A stretch of 64,000 nt of DNA, from assembly GCA_031761405.1 (NCBI GenBank), contig JASEVX010000012.1, forward strand, positions 23,279,723-23,343,722. The letters run 5' to 3'. Source of the DNA: Serripes groenlandicus (lineage: Eukaryota > Mollusca > Bivalvia > Cardiida > Cardiidae). Positions 54,363-64,000 of this stretch are shown in pieces (the stretch's first letter is position 1; every line of letters begins with the position of its first letter). The notes beneath the pieces were generated by a model, which was given only the letters and a program-made list of their open reading frames with translations, had not been told where the DNA came from and ran no database searches. Both the position numbers and the translations under genes were made by a program.

Positions 54363-54424
54363 GTCGTTATCTTTAATCACATGTTTCAATTAAGACAACG
54401 CTGATATGTTTTATATTGTCTGAT

Positions 54425-54705
54425 GTTTGATTGATTGGTTAGTTGATTGGAGATTAACTTTGTTTACAACGGTATTATAGTTATATCACGGCGACCAGTT
54501 CATCTAAAGAACGTTCCTGCCTTTGTCACACCACTACTGCCTGCACACAACTGGCTACCTCCCACATAGACAGATTAGGGGTGGAAGCCGAATGATGCTA
54601 ATCACCATAACTTGTGTCGATCATCAGAAAGAATGAATAGCCTAGCCGGGGTTCGAGCTCACGATCCCTGAATTGATAGCCAGCATAGTTCCTACTGAGC
54701 CGCGT
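54425..54705 (-). mobile_element. SINE type B, near full length
   Basis: The minus-strand head near 54705 includes ggctcagtaggaactatgc and gagctcgaaccccgg (B box). The body is cattctttctgatgatcg. The tail at 54425-54450 is gattgattggttagttg. It ends the duplication copy 2. Confidence 0.78.
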
Positions 54706-54765
54706 GTATCTTGGTCGACAGCCTTGTTTCGAACCCGTTACCCCGTGTATTTATCAGCAGCTATA

Positions 54766-55029
54766 TGAGCCGTTCCACGTCAAAGTCAACATTATGAACT
54801 GTGCGTAATGTATCGAACCAGAACAGCCTGCGTAGTCCGCGCAGGCTAATCTGGACCGACACATTCCGTCTCAGGGGGATAGAGGTAAACAGTAATGATT
54901 TCAAAAAACAGAAACTCCAAAGAAAGCGAAAAGTGTCTATCCGAGTAAGCCTGCGCGGCATGCTTATGCTGATTCAGGTCGGTATTTTACGCAGAGTCCA
55001 CACTGTAGGTTTTTCTCGTGGGACGGCTA
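54766..55029. mobile_element. MITE F1, complete, forward
   Basis: tgagccgttccacgtcaaag and ttctcgtgggacggcta as ends; core ccgtctcagggggatagagg. Confidence 0.85.
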
Positions 55030-55159
55030 ATATATGCGACGTATACACCTTAATCACGATATGTATATAACTAGTTTTAAACGTGATCATGTTTTTCATT
55101 GACGACATTTGATCTTTGACTCGAAAATCTAAATTAAGAATGTCACTATTACTTACCCT

Positions 55160-55373
55160 TAACTCTTTCAGCGCCACAGGCAATATTGAGCTTTTTGCAA
55201 ACAATACTGATTCAGGTGAGTCAGCTCGTAAACGAGCTGTCTCACCTGAAATCAGCATTGTTTGCCTTATGGTTATTCAAATAGTCCAAAACTATTAAAG
55301 CATATACAATAGAGTCGCCCGACTTTGAACATGGAAGAGTCTACTTTAAACAATTCGGCGCTGAAAGAGTTAA
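55160..55373. mobile_element. MITE F3, complete, TTAA-flanked
   Basis: TTAA, ctctttcagcgccacagg, central caggtgagtcagctcgtaa / acgagctgtctcacctg, right end ggcgctgaaagag, TTAA. Best copy of the family in the window. Confidence 0.92.
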
Positions 55374-55585
55374 CCCAGCAATACTTTTAACTGGTATCAT
55401 CATTATCGTTATCCCGTTTGTACCATTGTCCCACATATTCCTGCAGCAGACGAATTAAAAACAGTATGGCAAAAGTGTCCGAAGTCTTTGGAATTGACGT
55501 ATTTATGAATGCAAATAGTTGGAAACATTGTTTAAAAAAGGAGTCTTGCGTAAAAGTGCAATCCTTAAAGCCCGAGTTAATCCGA

Positions 55586-55850
55586 GTCCCAGTATCTCAG
55601 TCGGTAGTTACACAGACTGTCGATCCAAGAGCTGTGAATCCGAACCCCAGTTAGGCCAACATTCAACGACAAGTTGCATTCATCTTCCATAAATGGTTTC
55701 ACGAAAGCAGCCAGTTGCTTGGAAAGACTGTTCTTTGGAGTACTTGTATGAGCAATCCAGGAAGCTTATGGGTAGGTGACCTGGCCGCCATGATATAACA
55801 AACGACCATTGAAAATGGGTTTAACCCCAATTAGTCAATAAAAGCAGACC
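55586..55850 (+). mobile_element. SINE type B, full length
   Basis: A box tatctcagtcggtagtta, B box gtgaatccgaacccc, body cattcatcttccataaatgg and ccagttgcttggaaagac, then gtaggtgacctggccgcc, tail gggtttaaccccaattag. Confidence 0.82.
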
Positions 55851-55891
55851 TAGATCATCCTGCAAAAAGAGCCAACTCTCGTATCTAAATA

Positions 55892-56156
55892 TGAGCCGTC
55901 CCGCGAGAAAACCAACATAATGGTATCTGCGTAATGTATTGACCCAGATCAGCATGCACAGTCCGCGCATACTGATCCGAGCCGACATATTCCGTCTTAG
56001 GGGAATATAGGTATAGAGTAATGATTCCTGAAACAGAAAATCCACAGGAGGCGAAACGTGTCTATCCGAGTAAGCCTGCGCGGCATGCTTATGCTGATCC
56101 GGATCGATACTTTACGCAAAGTTCACAATGTTGTTTTTTTCTCGCAGGACGGCTCA
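55892..56156. mobile_element. MITE F1, complete, forward
   Basis: tgagccgtcccgcgagaaaa and tctcgcaggacggctca; flanking atat on each side. 40 bp after a SINE. Confidence 0.88.
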
Positions 56157-56999
56157 TATATGCAGAGCGAAGTATTTGGTCCGATTTTAATGAGATTTGG
56201 TACATTTTAACTAGACATATAATTCACCCTTTCATTTTGTTTACCAGATGTTTCATTTACCTCTAATTTAATGTGCAAGAAGCGAAGGCTTTGGTAAGAT
56301 TAAGAGAATACGTATGATGGCTTGTGTCTTCACTGCTCGCAATTCCAAAAAAACTCTTTTAACCTTATGCGGCTCAAAATAGTTTCCGATGTCGATTAAC
56401 GGAAATCCCCGAATGTACCCGAATAAATATACGTGACTGAAATGAATGCCAATATTTACATTAACTGTGTAAAGTTATATTATTAGATTGAAAAGTAAAA
56501 CCCATCGTCATATATCATACATAACTGTTTGAATATGTGATTATTGTCAAAAGTAAACATCTTCAGATATTTCGTTCGCGTGTGTGTATTCACCTTTAAC
56601 CCCAAATTACGTTAATACCCTTTTATTCACGGATCTAATGTAAACGCGTTTTCCATGAAAATATTCCAAGACTAAGTTTTTTCTTTTCTTTCTTGCCCTG
56701 AGTTTTCAAACCGTGAACGATGGGCTCTCTTTGGGGCCACCTTGACGAAGGGATTGCGTTTTTCGTCATCGCATTCTGGTGGATTATTAATGTGCTCCAA
56801 GGATATATAAAGGTAAGTATCTTGGAATTGATGGATAGATCAAGAAACACTAGATTGAAATAAACGGATATATATATATATATATATATATAATTAGGAA
56901 GATAATTTTTTTGAAATTAATGGATATATCAAAAAAAAGATTGAAAAAAAAAACCATGCTTCATTAAAATACCATTTCTTAAATTGTATGGATTAATAT
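56157..56999. other. no gene; (TA)n at about 56868-56893
   Basis: A dinucleotide run and A-rich tracts; nothing coding was recognised. Confidence 0.45.
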
Positions 57000-57234
57000 G
57001 GGTAAAAATGTCTTGAAAATAACGGATATAAAATGTTGAATAATTTTTTTAAAAATAACGGATATAAAATGTTGAATAATTTTTTTAAAAATAACGGACA
57101 TTAAATGTTAAAAAATGTATCGAAAGTAATGGATATAAAGAGGTAAATAATGTATTGAAATTATCGGATATAAAATGGTAAAAAATGTATTGAAATTATC
57201 GGATATAAAATGTTAAAAAAAAGTATTGAAAATA
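57000..57234. repeat. about 36-39-bp A+T-rich tandem repeat
   Basis: aacggatataaaatgttga and ttgaaattatcggatata recur six or so times. The same unit resumes at 60732-60785 (aacggatgtaaaatgg), so the 3.5-kb element split the array. Confidence 0.85.
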
Positions 57235-60200
57235 AGGTATGTGAAGTTGGCACGAAGTTCGGTATTCGGTAATCGATATTCAATACCGATATGAATGTAG
57301 AGCTGAAACGAATATAGAGCCAGCACCAGATTCGTGAATTCTGTTACGCATTGAAATATACGTTACCGTCATTGTTTAGTATGACGAATACCGATTTGAA
57401 TATCGATTTGAATATGGAGCCAGATCGATATTCGAGAAAATGGTGATATCGCCTTCCTGACCATGTAGAAGGGCGAACCCCGATTTGAATATCGATTTGA
57501 ATTTAGTGCCAGATCGATATTCGGTAAAATGGTGCTATGTTCTTTCTGACCATGTAGTAGAGCGAATACCGATTTGAATATCGATTTGAATATGGAGCCA
57601 GATCGATATTCGAGAAAATGGTGCTATCTTTTTTTCTGAACATGTAGTAGAGCGAATACCGATTTGAATACCGATTTGAATATAGAGCCAGATCGATATT
57701 CGTAAAAATGGTGCTATCGTCTTCCTGATCATGTAGAAGGGCGAACCCCGATTTGAATATCGATTTGAATTTAATGCCAGGTCTGAATTCGGTAAAATGG
57801 TGCTATTGTCTTTCTGACCATGTGGTAGAGCAAATACCGATTTGAATATCGATATGAATATGGAGCCAGATCGATATTCGAGAAAATGGTTCTATCTTAT
57901 TTCTGAACATGTAGTAGAGCGAATACCGATTTGAATATCGATTTGAATATAGAGCCAGATCGATATTCGTGAAAATGGTGATGTCGCCTTCCTGATCATG
58001 TAGAAGGGCGAACCCCGATTTGAATATCGATTTGAATTTAGTGCCAGGTCGATATTCGGTAAAATGGTGCTATTGTCTTTCTGAGCATGTAGTAGAGCGA
58101 ATACCGATTTGAATATCGATTTGAATATCGAACCAATTTACCGAACATCGACCTGGCACTTAATTCAAATCGATATTCAAATCGGGGTTCACCCTTCTAC
58201 ATGACCAAGAAGACGATATCACCATTTTCTCGAATATCGATCTGGCTCCATATTCAAATCGATATTCAAATCGGTATTCGCTCTACTACATGCTCAGAAA
58301 GACAATAGCACCATTTTACCGAATATCGACCTGGCACTAAATTCAAGTCGATATTCAAATCGGGGTTCGCCCTTCTACATGATCAGGAAGACGATAGGAC
58401 CATTTCCACGAATATCGACCTGGCTCTATATTCAAATCGATATTGAAATCGATATTCGCTCTACTACATGTTCAGAAAAAAGATAGCACCATTTTCTCGA
58501 ATATCGATCTGGCTCCATATTCAAATCGATATTGAAATCGGTATTCATTCTACCACATGATCAGGAGGACGATAGCACCATTTTCACGAATATCGACCTG
58601 GCACTAAATTCAAATCGATATTCAAATCGGGGTTCGCCCTTCTACATGATCAGGAAGACAATAGCACCATTTTCACGAATATCGACCTGGCTCTATATTC
58701 AAATCGATATTCAAATCGGTATTCGCTCTACTACATGGTCAGAAAAAAGATCGCACCATTTTCTCGAATACCGATCTGGCTCCATATTCAAATCGATATT
58801 CAAATCGGTATTCGCTCTACTACATGATCAGAAAGCCAATAGCACCATTTTACCGAATATCGACCTGGCTCTAAATTCAAATCGGGGTTCGCCCTTCTAC
58901 ATGATCAGGAAGGCGATATCACCATTTTCACGAATATCGACCTGACTCTATATTCAAATCAATATTCAAATCGGTATTCAAATCGGTATTCGCTCTACAA
59001 CATGGTCAGAAAAAAGATAGCACCATTTTCTCGAATATCGATCTGGCTCCATATTCAAATCTATATTCAAATCAATATTCAAATCGGTATTCGCTCTACA
59101 ACATGGTCAGAAAAAAGATAGCACCATTTTCTCGAATATCGATCTGGCTCCATATTCAAATCGATATTCAAATCGGTATTCGCTCTACTAGATGGTCAGA
59201 AAGACCATAGCATCATTTTACCGAATATCGACCTGGCTCTAAATTCAAATCGTGGTTCGCCCTTCTACATGATCAGGAAGGCGATATCACCATTTTCACG
59301 AATTTCGACCTGGCTCCATATTCAAATCGATATTGAAATCGGTATTCGCTCTACTAGATGGTCAGAAAGACAATAGCACCAGTTTACCGAATATCGACCT
59401 GGCACTAAATTCAAATGAATATTCAAATCGGGGTTCGCCCTTCTACATGATCAGGAAGACGATAGCACCATTTTCACGAATATCGATCTGACTCTATATT
59501 CAAATTGATATTCAAATCGATATTCGCTCTACTACATGTTCACAAATAATATAGCACCATTTTCACGAATATCGATCTGGCTCCATATTCAAATCGATAT
59601 TGAAATCGGTATTCACTCTACTACATGGTCAGAAAGACAATAGCACCATTTTACCGAATATCCACCTGGCACTAAATTAAAATCGGGGTTCGCCTTTCTA
59701 CTTGATCAGAAAGACGATATCACCATTTCACGAATATCGACCTGGCTCTATATTCAAATCGATATTCAAATTGATATTCGATCTACTACATGTTCAGAGA
59801 ACAGATTGCACCATTTTCTCGAATATCGATCTGGCTCCATATTCAAATCGATATTCAAATCGGTATTCGCTCTACTACATGCTCAGAAAGACAATAGCAC
59901 CATTTTACCGAATATCGACCTGGCACTAAATTCAAATCGATATTCAAATCAGGGTTCGCCCTTCTACATGATCAGGAAGACGATAGGACCATTTTCACGA
60001 ATATCGACCTGGCTCTATATTCAAATCGATATTGAAATCCATATTCGCTCTATTACATGTTCAGAAAAAAGATAGCACCATTTTCTCGAATATCGATCTG
60101 GCTCCATATTCAAATCTATATTCAAATCGGTATTCGCTCTACCAAATCATCAGGAAGACGATAGCACCATTTTCACGAATATCGATCTGGCTCTATATTC

Positions 60201-60731
60201 AAATCGATATTCCAATCGGTATTCGCTCTTCTACATGTTCAGAGAAAAGATAGCACCATTTTCTCGAATATCGATCTGGCTCCATATTCAAATCGATATT
60301 CAAATCGGTATTCGCTCTACCACATGGTCAGAAAGACAATAGCACCATTTTACCGAATACAGACCTGGCACTAAATTCAAATCGATATTCAAATCGGGGT
60401 TCGCCCTTCTACATGATCAGGGAGACGATAGCACCATTTTCACGAATATCGATCTGGCACTAAATTCAAATCGATATTCAAATCGGGGTTCGCCCTTCTA
60501 CATGATCAGGAAGGCGATATCACCATGTTATCGAAAGTCGATCTGGCTCCATATTCAAATCGATATTCAAATCGGTATTCGTCATACTAAACAATGACGG
60601 TAACGTATATTTCAATGCGTAACAGAATTCACGAATCTGGTGCTGGCTCTATATTCGTTTCAGCTCTACATTCATATCGGTATTGAATATCGATTACCGA
60701 ATACCTAACTTCGTGCCAACTTCACATACCT
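57235..60731. mobile_element. 3.5-kb giant inverted-repeat element with internal satellite
   Basis: The left end aggtatgtgaagttggcacg and right end cgtgccaacttcacatacct begin terminal repeats of at least 155 bp (for example gaattctgttacgcattg / caatgcgtaacagaattc) with a mismatch or two. Inside, about 90-bp units (gaataccgatttgaatat, tcgatttgaatatggagcc) run in one orientation from 57395 to about 58130, then in the opposite orientation to 60580. Three unit types rotate, giving a trimer near 267 bp (catgtagaagg at 57730 and 57998; catgatcagg at 58378 and 58645). The ORFs of 60-137 codons in the arms are periodicity. No transposase. Confidence 0.93.
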
Positions 60732-60804
60732 TTGAAAATAACGGATGTAAAATGGTTTAAAATGTATTGAAATTAACGGATGTATTACAACCCAACACTC
60801 GTCA

Positions 60805-61030
60805 CCTAGGTGTAGTGGTTAAAGCGAATAAGAGACCAGGGTTCGATCCCCGGTCGGGTAAAATACCAACTGAGAATTTAAAGATGATAGTAATGTCGGA
60901 TCAGGGTACCGGGGATAGCATCACGTCTGATGTGTCGGCGTCAGGATAAGGTATACTGGCAGTGTCCAGTTAGCGCAGTATTACAACTAAAATACTGTGG
61001 AAAGCGTTGTAAAACACCATTTTTACGAAA
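60805..61030 (+). mobile_element. tRNA-derived SINE, type C
   Basis: Head cctaggtgtagtggttaaag (A box) and gggttcgatccccggtcgg (B box); body gtaccggggatagcatcac and cggcgtcaggataaggta; end agcgttgtaaaacaccat and an acaaaacaaaatac tail. Confidence 0.8.
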
Positions 61031-61264
61031 CAAAACAAAATACAACACAACATTTTTTATATCTCGGGGTTAACTTGTTTAAATTTATACTTTAGATTTC
61101 AAGGAAAAAAGCGTACAATTTATGAAATTGTTTCCAGAAAACCCCTGTATTATGATAAATAATCTATTTTCCCCACAATTTCTCTCGTAATATTAAAGCA
61201 AAACCTATGTTGTGGGTACTCAAGACTCACTGAGAATGACGGGAACCATTAAAACAAATACACA
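61031..61264. other. no feature seen
   Basis: A+T-rich spacer. Confidence 0.4.
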
Positions 61265-61712
61265 TGAGCCGTTCCACGATAAAACCAACATTATGGACTC
61301 TGCGTAATGTATCGACCCAGATGCAGTCCGCGCAGGCTAATCCGGGCCGACACATTCCGTCTCGTACGGATAGAGGTATAGAGTAAAGATTCCTGAAACA
61401 GAAATTCCATAGGAGGCGAAAAGTTTCTGCTCGGATTAGCCTATGGGTCCTGTTTAGGCTGATCTGGGTCTATACTTTATGCAGAGTCAATAACATTGGG
61501 GCTTCGATCCCCAGTCGCGGCACTACGGTCATAGTGGAGTGCCCTTGGGCAAGGCACATTGTCTAGCCTAGTACTGGTTTGTTTACCCAGGGATCATGAA
61601 TAAGTGAACTGTCGCCGTGATATAACTGAAATATTGTTGAAAGCGGTGTAAAACCCCAATAAATAAATAAATATATAAAACAATAATATTGGTTTTCTCG
61701 TGGAACGGCTCA
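61265..61712. mobile_element. MITE F1 split by a SINE
   Basis: tgagccgttccacgataaaa starts it; the core reaches gcagagtcaataacattgg at 61499, then a SINE; it resumes as aatattggttttctcgtgg and ends aacggctca. Confidence 0.88.
61500..61680 (+). mobile_element. 5'-truncated SINE type A, nested in F1
   Basis: Begins within the B box (ggcttcgatccccagtcgc), then cccttgggcaaggcacat, gcctagtactggtttg, tgaactgtcgccgtgata and an aataaataaataaa tail. caataacattgg (61488) and caataatattgg (61681) form a 12-bp target-site duplication with one mismatch. Confidence 0.9.
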
Positions 61713-61809
61713 TATATAACCCTTTGTATATCAATCATGTTTATACTGTCTCTTTAATTGCACAAACCCTTCGCGTTGGAACCCGCCTTGGCAGAATAGT
61801 CACATTCGG

Positions 61810-62154
61810 CAGGGGCGTAGCTCCCTTTAGGCACTGTAGGCAAGTGCCTACACATTTTTTCTCAAAATGCCCCAAAATGCAGCTTCGGCGATAGACATCA
61901 GCGTAATGTATCGACCAGATCAGCCTGCGCTGTCCGCGCAGACTGATCCGGCGGACATATTACGTCTTAGGGGGATAGATGTATAGAGTAGTGATTCCTG
62001 AAACAGAAAATCCACATGAGGCGAAAAGTGTCTATCCGGGTAGGCCTATGTGGCATACTTAGGCTGATCCGTGTCGATACTTTACGCATATTCCACAATG
62101 TTGATTTTCTCACGAGACGGCCTACACATTGATTATTGCAAAGCTACGCCCCTG
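61810..62154. mobile_element. element with caggggcgtagc ends carrying an F1 body
   Basis: caggggcgtagctccc at 61810 and gcaaagctacgcccctg ending 62154 are inverted ends. The interior has gcaagtgcctacaca and an F1 body missing its left terminus. The right outer segment (ggcctacacattgattattg) matches 30925-30960 inverted. Confidence 0.7.
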
Positions 62155-62285
62155 TTCGTGCATGGTTTGATGACCTTGGGTAAGGCACATGTATATGCCT
62201 AGTACTAGTTTGTCACCATGAATAAGTTTTAAAGAATCGACGTTACTAATCCGCAATATTCTTGAAAGCGGGATAAACTTCAAAT
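62150..62285 (+). mobile_element. degenerate SINE type A
   Basis: accttgggtaaggcacatg, gcctagtactagtttgtc, catgaataagtt and cttgaaagcgggataaac. Confidence 0.55.
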
Positions 62286-62335
62286 TAGAAATAACCCTTT
62301 TCGATTTTATCTTTTAGTCATCTTCTTCACAGGTG

Positions 62336-62995
62336 CCAGTCTCGTTTAAAATCTAAAAATAGCATTTGACTATATATTGTCAATGGCTAAGTTCATGACG
62401 AACTCAAGGAGGGTAGGGTCAGGGGGTACGTGTATCGATGGCGCATGCGCAGACACTTGGTTCTCATGAACGCACTTCTCCACTCTGGGGTCAAAATTCA
62501 AAATGGAAGTCCCGTGTTGCACCACTATTTCTTTATCGAAACCAGAAAGCTCGTTTTCTTGTTGTCTTAATTACGGATCGCAATTATGTGCAAGGCTCAA
62601 TTAAACAAATCCTTATTTATCTGCCTTACAAATAGAAACATCACTGATTACTGAACTCATAGGTTCGTATTTTAGGATTATTTACACACCAGCATCAAGA
62701 ATTGCCACCCTCCGCCATTTTGGAACTCTTCTAACTCTCGCTTGAAGCAGGGTTGCAAATAGTCGGGGTCAGAAGTTCATATGACGTCACTAGGGTTAAA
62801 ACTCTTGCCGTTCATGAGGAACCCGTGTAACTCGAGTAAGAACTCGGGTTCGTCGTGAACTACGCCATTATATAGTCAAATGCTATTTTAAGATTTTAAA
62901 CGAGACTGTCAATATATAGTCAAATGCTATTTTTAGATTTCAAACGAGACTGTCAATATATAGTCAAATGCTATTTTTAGATTTCAAACAAGACT
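62336..62995. repeat. inverted-repeat element with 44-bp tandem right end
   Basis: Left arm ccagtctcgtttaaaatcta, agcatttgactatata and gttcatgacgaactc (62336-62405) is mirrored by gggttcgtcgtgaac, tatatagtcaaatgct and aaacgagactgtc (62846-62912). The right terminus is repeated 2.6 times at 44-bp period. The middle has a 65-codon ORF at 62438 without a motif. Confidence 0.7.
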
Positions 62996-63164
62996 TCTAC
63001 CCGGAAACAAATATGCCCTTTAACATAATGACTTGTGTTCTAAAGTTTGAAGAAATGACGCAACAACTATCTGACGGTCAGTCGTGGACGTAGTGTACTG
63101 TTTTTACTTTCTTTGAAAAGGCCGCCTCCGTGTTTATACTTTCTTTGAAAAGGCCGCCTCCGTG

Positions 63165-63430
63165 GTGTAGATATAGAACTTCCGTCTCGGGTGTGAGAGG
63201 AAGCGGGTTCGTATCCCGGCCTGCTCATACGAAATACTTATACACATGGTAGTAATAGGTTTTCGTCCTTGGCGCTCAGGAATGACTGTTAGCCCATTGG
63301 TGGAAGACGAGAGAGGTTTGTTGCACTAACTTTTGTCAAAGGTCGGAAAGAATATTGGCCGAACTGGGGTTCGAACACACAACAGCTGAATTAACAGCCC
63401 GAGTCACTAACGACTGATACCGGGACACGG
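63165..63430. mobile_element. SINE head (+) followed by a type B SINE (-)
   Basis: 63165-63230: ctccgtggtgtagatataga and gcgggttcgtatcccgg on the plus strand, preceded by a 30-bp duplication (tactttctttgaaaaggccg occurs twice, 63106 and 63137). 63245-63430: minus-oriented type B with gttcgaacacacaac-type B box, acttttgtcaaaggtcgg and cccattggtggaagac. Confidence 0.65.
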
Positions 63431-63485
63431 CTAAATATTTTGTGATATATACTACATGTTTTTACTTTAAAGTTAGTGAAGGGAA

Positions 63486-63907
63486 GATATACTTAGGAAA
63501 GGGTGGGTTATTTACACATGCTAAGGTGGTCAATATATAATATTTCTATTTTACATCCAATCATTTTCAAATTGGAGGGTAGATCGAGGGCTTGGCGTGA
63601 AACGGTTGTAACTAAAATTGGTATATTTTTACCAATGTTATCTACCTCGCCATAAAGTCTTTATAAGCGTTAAATCATTTGTCTTGGTAAACAATGGAAA
63701 TTTAGGTGCCATTGCTCGTTCTGAGCAATGGCACCTAAATTTGCATTGTTTACAAAAGGGTAAAAATTGCCCCTAATCCAGGGTTTTCAAAATAGGTTTT
63801 GAGTTACAACCGTTTCACGCCAAGCCCTCGAGATGTATTTAGGAAAGGGTTGTTTATTTACACATTACAAGATGGTCAATATACAAGTTATTTTTACATC
63901 CAAATCA
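63486..63907. repeat. about 78-bp direct repeat flanking an F4 MITE
   Basis: 63486-63565 and 63832-63907 share taggaaagggt, tttatttacaca, tggtcaatata and ttttacatccaa in order, on either side of the MITE. Confidence 0.75.
63594..63831. mobile_element. MITE F4, complete
   Basis: tcgagggcttggcgtgaaac and gtttcacgccaagccctcga are perfect 20-bp inverted ends; central hairpin tttaggtgccattgctcg / gagcaatggcacctaaat. Confidence 0.92.
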
Positions 63908-64000
63908 AGGGCTCTAAATAAGAGACGTTTGGCATGTTCTAACATCCTTATTTGACCCTCTACCCTAGTGGGTACTCAAAAGAATCGTCTCATGTTTTAA

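Larger units (their letters stand above)
42266..54424. repeat. segmental duplication, copy 2
   Basis: Same part order as 33430-41790 but about 3.8 kb longer. It gained the 45-bp array (46635-50564), a 390-bp retro-insert, a SINE and an F4 MITE, and a larger 41-bp array; its 19-bp array is shorter. Confidence 0.92.

Noticed and set aside
57535..60253. Several 60-137-codon ORFs (YIQIDIQIGIRST-type)
   Set aside because: All fall inside the 90-bp repeats of the giant inverted element, on both strands, and share repeat-derived peptides.
1..64000. A prokaryote-style defence or biosynthetic system
   Set aside because: No operon-like gene groups, no bacterial genes; intron signals, SINEs and satellites mark an animal genome.

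Overview
This is a gene-poor, A+T-rich eukaryotic (animal) window. The protein families (an intronless class A peptide-type GPCR, two RING-less B-box/coiled-coil/NHL-like TRIM-type genes, a secreted Cys-rich protein with YxNxxCxxCN modules) and the dense tRNA-derived SINEs, hairpin MITEs and LINE tails suggest a bivalve mollusc. That placement is an inference from family knowledge; no database search was possible. Nothing here looks bacterial: no operons, no ribosome binding sites, no CRISPR.

Only four convincing protein-coding features are present: a GPCR (7284-8444, +), a secreted glycine-rich Cys-module protein that probably continues into further exons (28518 down to about 27008, -), and two TRIM-like paralogs (39404-41098 and 52264-53958, both -), each 564 residues and about 90% identical by eye. 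All other ORF-sized stretches are repeats, transposon debris or chance.

Layout. 0-7 kb: SINE-like head, hairpin MITEs, a 750-bp inverted-repeat element, a LINE 3' end. 7.2-8.7 kb: the GPCR with a probable 5' UTR splice acceptor and a SINE 15 bp after the stop. 9-27 kb: repeats, including a 191-bp tandem array made from a SINE body, a LINE endonuclease fragment, 169-, 161- and 69-bp tandem arrays, a 1.7-kb TA-flanked element and a MITE with a 9-bp target-site duplication. 27-28.5 kb: the secreted-protein exon. 28.6-33.4 kb: nested MITEs and SINEs. 33.4-54.4 kb: a large direct segmental duplication. Copy 1 is about 33.4-41.8 kb and copy 2 about 42.3-54.4 kb. Each carries a 19-bp satellite, a LINE RT fragment, a 41-bp satellite, a second LINE fragment, several hairpin MITEs and one TRIM-like gene. 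54.4-64 kb: more SINEs and MITEs, and a 3.5-kb giant inverted-repeat element filled with about 90-bp tandem repeats.

The most striking signals lie in the duplication. Because the two copies act as each other's empty-site control, several insertions can be polarised within the window: a 481-bp element built from 21-bp-spaced palindromes (TCGTGCGCACGA) with a target-site duplication in copy 1 only; a 283-bp inverted-repeat MITE in copy 1 only; a GGCTTGGCGTG-type MITE in copy 2 only. A 45-bp segment present once in copy 1 has become about 87 tandem copies in copy 2, with a 29-monomer (1305-bp) higher-order repeat. This is a snapshot of satellite birth next to an intact gene. At least four MITE families recur. 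F1 has GAGCC...GGCTC ends (13 copies). F2 has TTAA-flanked CCCTTTCCC ends and a central hairpin (about 14). F3 has TTAA-flanked CTCTTTCAGCGCC ends (about 7). F4 has CGAGGGCTTGGCGTG ends (3). Three nested insertions give relative ages.
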